Assembly: GCF_013282725.1 (NCBI RefSeq)
Contig: NZ_CP054043.1
Span: 2,542,001-2,606,000 of the forward strand
Source of the DNA: Yersinia mollaretii ATCC 43969
Lineage (GTDB): Bacteria; Pseudomonadota; Gammaproteobacteria; Enterobacterales; Enterobacteriaceae
Direction of reading: 5' to 3'
Length of the DNA stretch: 64,000 nucleotides
Shown: in pieces, positions 58,013 through 64,000 of the stretch
How the letters are laid out: each line of letters starts with the position of its first letter
Numbering within the stretch: position 1 is the stretch's first letter
Notes under the pieces: model-generated
Seen by the model: only the letters and a program-made list of their open reading frames with translations
Databases searched by the model: none
What the model was told of the DNA's origin: nothing
Program-made: the position numbers and the translations under genes

Positions 58013-60079
58013 CTAGCCCAGATTTAACGCCGTAAGTACCAAGTCGATCAGTTTGATGCCGACAAAGGGCACCAGCAGGCCGCCTAAGCCGTAGATCCAC
58101 AGATTGCGGCGCAGCAGGGCGGCGGCACTCATCGCCTTATAACTGACCCCTTTTAGCGCCAGCGGGATCAGGAACACAATCACCAGCGCGTTAAAGATGA
58201 CCGCCGACAGGATTGCCGAGGCGGGGGAGTGCAACTGCATCACGTTTAGGGCATTAAGCTGCGGGTAGGTCGCCGCAAAAGCCGCTGGAATGATGGCGAA
58301 ATACTTGGCGACGTCATTGGCGATACTGAAGGTGGTCAGTGAGCCACGGGTCATCAGCATCTGTTTGCCGATATGCACCACTTCAATCAACTTGGTGGGG
58401 TTGGAGTCCAGATCCACCATGTTGCCCGCTTCTTTAGCGGCCTGAGTTCCCGAGTTCATCGCCACCGCCACATCCGCCTGTGCCAGTGCGGGCGCGTCGT
58501 TGGTGCCGTCGCCAGTCATCGCCACCAAGCGGCCCTCTGCCTGATACTGGCGAATCAATGCCAGCTTAGCTTCAGGGGTGGCTTCCGCCAGAAAATCATC
58601 CACGCCCGCTTCAGCGGCAATGGCGGCAGCGGTCAGGCGGTTATCCCCGGTGATCATCACGGTTTTAATGCCCATTTTGCGCAGTTCAGCAAAACGCTCT
58701 TTAATGCCGCCTTTCACGATATCTTTCAGCGCCACCACACCCAACACCCGCGGCCCATCCGCCACCACCAGCGGTGTGCCGCCCGTGCGGGCAACACTCT
58801 CGACCGCATCATCCACGGCACGCGGGAAGTGACCCTGATTGGACTCCACATGGCGGCGGATAGCATCGACCGCGCCTTTGCGGATCATCCGCTCCTGCAC
58901 ATTGACGCCGCTCATGCGGGTTTGCGCCGAGAAGGGCACAAAGGTGGCATTCAGGCTGTGCAAATCCCGCTCACGCAAGTTAAACCGCTGTTTCGCCAGC
59001 ACCACGATGCTGCGGCCTTCCGGTGTTTCGTCAGCCAGCGAAGAGAGCTGCGCGGCATCCGCCAGTTGTTGCTCGGTGACCCCCGGAGCCGGCAAGAACT
59101 CAGATGCTTGGCGATTCCCCAGTGTGATGGTGCCGGTTTTATCCAGTAGCAACACATCTACGTCACCCGCTGCTTCTACTGCGCGCCCACTGGTGGCGAT
59201 CACATTGGCCCCCAACATGCGGCTCATCCCCGCCACACCAATGGCGGATAACAAGCCGCCGATGGTGGTAGGGATCAAGCAAACCAACAGCGCCACCAGC
59301 ACGGTGATTGTGACTGGACTGCCCGCTTGGTTCGCCTCGACGCTGAACACGGAGAACGGATAGAGTGTTGCCGTCGCCAATAAAAAGACGATGGTCAGCG
59401 CGATCAACAAGATGGTCAGCGCCACTTCGTTTGGCGTCTTGCGCCGTTTCGCCCCTTCAACCATGGCTATCATGCGATCGAGGAAGGTTTCACCCGGATT
59501 CGCACTGCACTCAACCACCAGCCAGTCGGAGAGCACGCGGGTGCCGCCCGTGACCGAGGAGAAGTCGCCGCCCGATTCACGGATAACCGGGGCGGATTCC
59601 CCGGTAATGGCGCTCTCATCAACGGATGCGCCCCCTTCCAGCACTTCGCCATCGCAAGGCACGGTGTCGCCCGCCTCAATCAGCACCCAATCGCCTTTAC
59701 GCAGACTGTCGGCGGAGACTCTCTCTTGCGGCGCATCAACGCGGGCGGCGGAGAGTTTCTTGGCCCAACTGGTTTTTTTCACTCCGCGCAGACTCTCGGC
59801 CTGCGCTTTACTGCGCCCCTCAGCCAGTGCTTCGGCAAAGTTGGCAAACAGCACGGTAAACCACAACCACAAGGCGACACTGCCGGTAAAAGTGGCACTC
59901 CCGGCGGTTTGCCCGCTTAAAATAGCCAGCCAGATCAGGGTGGTCAGCCCACTGCCCAGATAGACCACGAACATCACCGGATTACGCCACTGGACGCGCG
60001 GGTCCAGTTTCTTCATTGCATCAAGCAGCGCTGTGCGAACCAGTGCTGGCTCAAAAATCGCGCGTTGTTTGTGAGTCAT
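58013..60079 (-). CDS. kdpB: Potassium-transporting ATPase subunit B (P-type ATPase)
   Basis: KdpB is the P-type ATPase that energises K+ uptake. The 688-residue protein has about seven membrane helices, the TGES motif in the actuator domain, the phosphorylated aspartate in [12 protein letters not shown] near residue 313, and the nucleotide and hinge motifs including [17 protein letters not shown]. The second of two tandem ATGs (60079) gives the family N-terminus; the first is also possible. Length agrees with E. coli KdpB. Confidence 0.96.
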   Translation of the reverse strand: MTHKQRAIFEPALVRTALLDAMKKLDPRVQWRNPVMFVVYLGSGLTTLIWLAILSGQTAGSATFTGSVALWLWFTVLFANFAEALAEGRSKAQAESLRGVKKTSWAKKLSAARVDAPQERVSADSLRKGDWVLIEAGDTVPCDGEVLEGGASVDESAITGESAPVIRESGGDFSSVTGGTRVLSDWLVVECSANPGETFLDRMIAMVEGAKRRKTPNEVALTILLIALTIVFLLATATLYPFSVFSVEANQAGSPVTITVLVALLVCLIPTTIGGLLSAIGVAGMSRMLGANVIATSGRAVEAAGDVDVLLLDKTGTITLGNRQASEFLPAPGVTEQQLADAAQLSSLADETPEGRSIVVLAKQRFNLRERDLHSLNATFVPFSAQTRMSGVNVQERMIRKGAVDAIRRHVESNQGHFPRAVDDAVESVARTGGTPLVVADGPRVLGVVALKDIVKGGIKERFAELRKMGIKTVMITGDNRLTAAAIAAEAGVDDFLAEATPEAKLALIRQYQAEGRLVAMTGDGTNDAPALAQADVAVAMNSGTQAAKEAGNMVDLDSNPTKLIEVVHIGKQMLMTRGSLTTFSIANDVAKYFAIIPAAFAATYPQLNALNVMQLHSPASAILSAVIFNALVIVFLIPLALKGVSYKAMSAAALLRRNLWIYGLGGLLVPFVGIKLIDLVLTALNLG

Positions 60080-60161
60080 CATTATTCTCTCTTAGCAATA
60101 CTCTTTGTTCTTGACGTCGCAGGGGTATGAGCTGCGACGTCAATGACGTTGGGTGAAACAC

Positions 60162-61850
60162 TCAGCGTGCTAACCAAATTTGCAGGTGCTCAGCGACCGG
60201 GCCTAAGGCCAGTGCGGGGATAAAGGTCAATGCGCCGACCAATAACACCGTGCCGACCAGTAAGCCGATAAACAGGGGGCCGGAGGTGGGCAGGGTGCCG
60301 TTACCCGCAGGCTGGCGCTTCTTCGCCACCAATGAACTGGCAATCGCCAATACCGGCAGAATGACCCCAAATCGCCCCAAGAACATCGCCGCTGCCAACA
60401 GCAGGTTATAAAACGGGGTGTTAACACTCAGGCCCGCAAAGGCACTGCCGTTGTTATTGGCCGCCGAGGAGAGGGCGTAGAGCACCTCGCTAAAACCGTG
60501 CGCGCCGGGGTTGAGAATCCCCGCTCGGCCCGCATCAGTGCAGAGCGCCAGAGCGGTGCCCAGCAGCACCACCGCTGGGGTAACCAGAATCGCCAGCGCA
60601 GTCATTTTCATGTCAAAAACGTCAATTTTCTTGCCGAGATATTCAGGGGTGCGGCCAATCATCAATCCGGCAATAAATACGGTCAGCAGCACGAATAGCA
60701 ACATGCCGTACAGACCTGAACCGACGCCGCCGAACACCACTTCGCCAATCTGCATCAGCCACATCGGCACCATGCCACCGAGCGCAGTAAAGGAGTCGTG
60801 CATAGCGTTCACCGCACCGCAAGAGGCGGCGGTGGTGACCACGGCATACATGCTGGTGGCGAGAATGCCGAAGCGAGACTCTTTGCCTTCCATATTGATA
60901 TTGCTGTCAGCACCCAATTGGGTTAAATGCGGGTTCCCAGCCAACTCGGCGAACATCACCACCACCACCGAGACGACAAAAATCAGTAACATCGCCCAGA
61001 TCAGTGCATGGCCTTGGCGGTTGTCCCCGACCACTTGGCCGAAAGCGAAGCAGAGTGCGCAGGGGATGAGGAAAATCGCCAGCATCTGCACAAAGTTGCT
61101 GAAGGCGGTTGGATTCTCAAACGGATGCGCTGAGTTGGCACCAAAGAAGCCGCCACCGTTGGTGCCCAGCATCTTGATCGCCTCCTGTGATGCCACCGGC
61201 CCCATGGGTAAGGTCTGCTTGACCCCTTCCAGAGTGGTGATGTGCAGGTAGCTATCCAGATTTTGTAACACGCCCTGGCTGACAAAAATCAGCGCGATAA
61301 GCAGCGCAATCGGCAGCAAGACATATAAAGTGATGCGCACCAGATCGACCCAAGCATTGCCGAGTGTGGCCGCAGAGTGGCGAGCAAAGGCGCGGATCAG
61401 TGCAAATGCCACGGCAATACCGGTGGCCGCCGAGAGGAAGTTTTGTACCGTCAGCCCGGCCATTTGGCTTAAATAACTGAGGGTATTCTCTCCGCTATAG
61501 GCTTGCCAGTTGGTGTTAGTGACGAAGCTGACCGCTGTGTTCAGTGCCAGATGCCATGACATGCCCGGCATATTTTCAAGGTTCAGCGGCAGTGCGCCTT
61601 GCGCCATTAACAGGGCAAAGAGCAGCACAATACCCAGCAGGTTAAAGCTGAGGATCGCCAGCGCATATTGCCAGCCGTTCATCTCTACATTTTTGACGCC
61701 ACTACAGCGCCATAAACCCGCCTCGATTTTTTGTAATGGCGCAAAAGGCTCGCCTTCGATGATTCGCGCTAAGAAGCTCCCCAACGGACGGGACAGCACC
61801 AACAGCACCAGCATGAAACTGGCGATAAGCAGAAATCCTGACGCTGCCAT
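60162..61850 (-). CDS. kdpA: Potassium-transporting ATPase subunit A
   Basis: KdpA binds and passes K+ through the membrane and is related to KcsA-type channels by its four pore loops. The 562-residue protein has about ten membrane helices with pore-loop elements such as [39 protein letters not shown] and [14 protein letters not shown]. The ATG directly follows the kdpF stop (TAA-ATG), so translation is coupled. Length is as in E. coli. Confidence 0.96.
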   Translation of the reverse strand: MAASGFLLIASFMLVLLVLSRPLGSFLARIIEGEPFAPLQKIEAGLWRCSGVKNVEMNGWQYALAILSFNLLGIVLLFALLMAQGALPLNLENMPGMSWHLALNTAVSFVTNTNWQAYSGENTLSYLSQMAGLTVQNFLSAATGIAVAFALIRAFARHSAATLGNAWVDLVRITLYVLLPIALLIALIFVSQGVLQNLDSYLHITTLEGVKQTLPMGPVASQEAIKMLGTNGGGFFGANSAHPFENPTAFSNFVQMLAIFLIPCALCFAFGQVVGDNRQGHALIWAMLLIFVVSVVVVMFAELAGNPHLTQLGADSNINMEGKESRFGILATSMYAVVTTAASCGAVNAMHDSFTALGGMVPMWLMQIGEVVFGGVGSGLYGMLLFVLLTVFIAGLMIGRTPEYLGKKIDVFDMKMTALAILVTPAVVLLGTALALCTDAGRAGILNPGAHGFSEVLYALSSAANNNGSAFAGLSVNTPFYNLLLAAAMFLGRFGVILPVLAIASSLVAKKRQPAGNGTLPTSGPLFIGLLVGTVLLVGALTFIPALALGPVAEHLQIWLAR

Positions 61851-61940
61851 TTAAAAGTCCTCCGCGTTAAACAGGGCATAAACCAGATAGCCCAACAGCA
61901 GCAGAACCAGCAGCGCACCACCCAAGATGCTGAAACTCAC
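61851..61940 (-). CDS. kdpF: KdpF small membrane subunit
   Basis: A 29-residue hydrophobic peptide (starting SFSILGGALLVLLL and ending LFNAEDF) sits immediately before kdpA. This is the size and pattern of KdpF, which stabilises the KdpFABC complex. It starts at GTG (61940) behind GGAGGTG. The stop abuts the kdpA start. It is too short for ordinary gene finding but is clear from position and composition. Confidence 0.88.
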   Translation of the reverse strand: MSFSILGGALLVLLLLGYLVYALFNAEDF

Positions 61941-62053
61941 AATACACCTCCACAGCGTATGTTTTTTGATAACCCAGTGTTGGGTAACAGATGATTTGAT
62001 AACAGCAGCTTAGGAAGTTGAACGAAAAGTTCCTGATAAAAAAGCGTGAAAGA

Positions 62054-62073
62054 GTGTAAAAAAAGTATAAAAA
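62054..62073 (-). promoter_or_regulatory. KdpE-type operator upstream of kdpF
   Basis: On the minus strand TTTTTATACTTTTTTTACAC lies about 115 bp before the kdpF start. It matches the T-rich KdpE box known in E. coli (TTTATAC then T-run then TACAC). Confidence 0.7.
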
Positions 62074-62447
62074 CGGTCAAAAAAACGACACAAAGTGGGT
62101 GTAACTTATTCAGCTTACGATGCGCGATAGCAAACCTAATCCGCTGAACGGATATTTACTGGGCGAATGCCTGTAGTTTTCTCATTGCTAGATAGCGCAT
62201 AACGGTGATGTAACCAATGAGTGGCTTTAAGTTAACTTCTATGTAACAAAATTACAGAATCGACAGTTTCTGTCGTAATTTGTGCAATATAAGTGGTCGG
62301 ATGAGTGGTAAAGTTTCAATCAATGCGGTAAAATTTTGTCCAGTTTCCAATTATCTTATTTTACTTTCAGCGCCACGCGGTAAATTGGCCTACCGAACAC
62401 TCGGGCGGCCACCCACGACACGAAGGCGTTTTTATAGGAGGATCGTT
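62074..62447. other. kdpF-ybfA divergent region
   Basis: Beyond the KdpE-type box there is no clear gene. It should hold the ybfA promoter. TAGGAGG at 62435-62441 is the ybfA ribosome-binding site. Confidence 0.4.
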
Positions 62448-62654
62448 ATGTCCATGTACAACGCATACCCATTACATCAGGTTCTCTTGCGCCGCAGCGC
62501 AGTGATTCTGGTCGGTTTACTGGCACTGCCAGTGATGCTTTTCCGTAAAGATCGCGCCCGCTTTTACAGCTATCTGCACCGTGTTTGGGCGAAAACCAGT
62601 GATAAACCGGTCTGGTTGGCACAGTCTGAAATGGCGGCTCAAGATTTTTATTGA
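62448..62654 (+). CDS. ybfA: Small membrane-associated protein YbfA (DUF2517)
   Basis: This 68-residue protein matches the E. coli YbfA family, with a hydrophobic helix (about 16-31) and the highly conserved [14 protein letters not shown] and KTSDKPVW segments. Function is unknown. The ATG at 62448 follows a strong TAGGAGG; a longer frame starting at 62280 is rejected. It lies divergently from kdpF as in E. coli. Confidence 0.88.
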   Translation: MSMYNAYPLHQVLLRRSAVILVGLLALPVMLFRKDRARFYSYLHRVWAKTSDKPVWLAQSEMAAQDFY

Positions 62655-62703
62655 TCAGTGAACCTTCTGGTTTTACGCACATAAACAGATTGTAAAACCG
62701 ATG

Positions 62704-62733
62704 GCCCGTGAGTTAACGCTTGCGGGCTTTTTT
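62704..62733 (+). terminator. Intrinsic terminator after ybfA
   Basis: GCCCG pairs with CGGGC around a loop that can itself pair partly, followed by six T residues, 49 bp after the ybfA stop. Confidence 0.75.
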
Positions 62734-62856
62734 GTTGCCTGTAGTAGGGAACTGATAAATAAAGAGATCGCGCCATATCCTGCTTCTTCGGCTACACCTG
62801 TTATGATGAAATAAGTGATGTGATGTTCAACACAGTCAAAGCAGAGGGAGACGAAA

Positions 62857-63342
62857 ATGTCGCAAAGTCATCAGGTGATACACAGTCGTGAATATTGCCA
62901 TGCCCGCGATGAACTCGATGCATTGTGTGCAGCGGGGGTCACGCGGGGGGGATTGATGGCGTTTCATAGCGGCTACAAGTTGGTGTTGCTGGCGCATTCA
63001 CAACCGGAATACCGCGAAATTGGTCCTTTTATTGCTGAAATGGATAAATGGCCTTCGCTGATTGATTTCACCGCTGAGTATCGCCAGCGTTTACTGCATT
63101 TACTCTCTCATCAGCCCACGGCGGCAAATCACACCAATGTATTGATGCATGTGCAGGGCTATTTCCGGCCCTACCTCAATTCAGTCCAGCGTCAGGCGCT
63201 GGCGCAGTTGATTGACCAATATCGGCTGGGTGAATTGCCTCTGAGTACACCTATCGCCCAGATAATGGCTTATTTGATTGAGTTCCCGAATGATTATCTC
63301 TCTGGGCAGCACTACTTTACCTTCTACTCACCGCAAGGATAG
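62857..63342 (+). CDS. ybgA: DUF1722 family protein YbgA
   Basis: The 161-residue product has the YbgA/DUF1722 pattern, with FHSGYKLVLLAHSQPEYREIG, NVLMHVQGYF and the closing LSGQHYFTFYSPQG. The family is often fused or adjacent to photolyase genes; its function is unknown. It precedes phr by three bases, so they form an operon, as in E. coli. Confidence 0.92.
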   Translation: MSQSHQVIHSREYCHARDELDALCAAGVTRGGLMAFHSGYKLVLLAHSQPEYREIGPFIAEMDKWPSLIDFTAEYRQRLLHLLSHQPTAANHTNVLMHVQGYFRPYLNSVQRQALAQLIDQYRLGELPLSTPIAQIMAYLIEFPNDYLSGQHYFTFYSPQG

Positions 63343-63345
63343 AGC

Positions 63346-64000
63346 ATGGCTACACATTTAGTTTGGTTCCGCCATGATTTACGCATCACCGATAATCTGG
63401 CCCTGCATGCGGCCTGTCAGGATGAGCAAGCTAAGGTGATGGCGGTGTTTATTGCCACGCCGAAGCAGTGGGCGGCCCATGATATGGCCCCGCGACAGGC
63501 GGCATTTTTGCGGCAAAATCTGCACCTTTTACAGGCGGCACTCGCGGATCGCGGGATACCCCTGCACTATCATCAGTGTGCTGATTTTCAGGATTCCATT
63601 CTCTGGCTGGCGGATTTTTGCCAACAACAGCAAGTTGATGCGCTGTTTTACAATCAGCAATATGAGCTGAACGAGATGCGACGTGATGAAGCATTCACCG
63701 TTCAACTTAATCGCCGATCAATTGCCTGTCATAGCTTCCATGACAGTGTGTTATTGCCGCCGGGGAGTGTCCAGACTGGCAACAATGAGATGTACAAAAT
63801 ATTTACCCCGTTCCGCCGAGCCTTTATTCAGCGCTTGATGATGAGTGATTGCCGCTCTGTACCTGCCCCCAAAGCGCGCCAAAATGCGGGCGCTATCACA
63901 TTAACACCACTCGAACCTTTTGATTATCCTCAACAATCTGTCGACAGCCAGTTATTTCCGGCAGGTGAAGAGGCGGCATTGCAGCGCCTGCGCAGCTTCT
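63346..64000 (+). CDS. phr: Deoxyribodipyrimidine photolyase (partial, runs off the window)
   Basis: About 218 N-terminal residues are visible. They match the alpha/beta antenna-binding domain of CPD photolyases: MATHLVWFRHDLRITDN, LFYNQQYELNEMRRDEA, VLLPPGSVQTGNNEMYKIFTPF. Photolyase repairs cyclobutane pyrimidine dimers using FADH- and light. The FAD-binding domain is beyond the right edge. The ATG at 63346 is three bases after the ybgA stop, indicating coupling. Confidence 0.93.
   Translation, partial: MATHLVWFRHDLRITDNLALHAACQDEQAKVMAVFIATPKQWAAHDMAPRQAAFLRQNLHLLQAALADRGIPLHYHQCADFQDSILWLADFCQQQQVDALFYNQQYELNEMRRDEAFTVQLNRRSIACHSFHDSVLLPPGSVQTGNNEMYKIFTPFRRAFIQRLMMSDCRSVPAPKARQNAGAITLTPLEPFDYPQQSVDSQLFPAGEEAALQRLRSF

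Noticed and set aside
58373..59963. Long plus-strand open frames opposite kdpB
   Set aside because: They are antisense shadows of the GC-rich kdpB gene with no ribosome-binding sites or family patterns.

Overview
The window is an ordinary-looking stretch of an enterobacterial chromosome. Protein sequences and gene order point to the genus Yersinia: Yersinia-type SeqA, LipB, Fur and KdpD, intergenic repeats with the CTTCAAGTTGC-type arms common in that genus, and a secreted chitobiase very close to the one of Serratia marcescens. The species cannot be fixed from sequence reading alone. The backbone matches the Escherichia coli lipA-to-phrB segment. Lineage-specific genes sit in the gaps: a MASE2 diguanylate cyclase, a PPOX-family flavoprotein, a chitobiase after chiP, a chemoreceptor after fldA, an EamA-type membrane protein and an RTX calcium-binding protein.

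Layout. 1-421: 5' part of a diguanylate cyclase. 578-6056: tatE, lipoate synthesis (lipA, lipB), ybeD, the D,D-carboxypeptidase dacA and rlpA. 6066-14965: one long minus-strand cell-envelope and housekeeping operon (leuS-lptE-holA-nadD-rsfS-rlmH-mrdA-mrdB, continuing into rlpA). 15325-19123: ybeL and the glutamate/aspartate ABC importer gltIJKL, with a sigma54-type promoter far upstream of gltI. 19667-27548: a PPOX-type flavoprotein, lnt-corC-ybeY-ybeZ-miaB and ubiF. 27704-28303: six tRNA genes (Met, Leu, Gln, Gln, Met, Gln) read from one promoter with a GC-rich discriminator. 28611-30275: asnB.

30706-43807 is an amino-sugar and chitin-oligosaccharide block. nagBACD is divergent from nagE. 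After glnS comes chiP (chitoporin) followed by a periplasmic or secreted chitobiase. NagC-type operators occur at nagB, at nagE and at chiP, and the chiP leader has a 15-base match to the complement of the ChiX small-RNA seed. Together these would import chitobiose and GlcNAc, hydrolyse chitobiose, phosphorylate GlcNAc and feed fructose-6-phosphate, under shared NagC, CRP and ChiX control.

44169-51521 holds fur, fldA, a methyl-accepting chemotaxis protein with a sigma28 promoter, ybfE, ybfF, seqA and pgm. 51573-53532 is the accessory spot: an EamA-type protein and an AT-rich gene for an RTX repeat protein with no type I secretion genes nearby. In E. coli the potE-speF genes lie at this position. 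53693-61940 is the complete kdpFABCDE potassium system, with the 29-residue KdpF recognisable. A roughly 146-bp unit bounded by exact 17-bp direct repeats separates kdpD from kdpE. The window ends with ybfA, ybgA and the start of phr.

No CRISPR array, prophage, IS transposase or rRNA gene was seen. The most notable observations are the RTX orphan, the direct-repeat insertion in kdpDE, the conserved ChiX/NagC control of a chiP-chitobiase operon, the gltI sigma54/NtrC-like signals, and long perfect hairpins at convergent gene ends.
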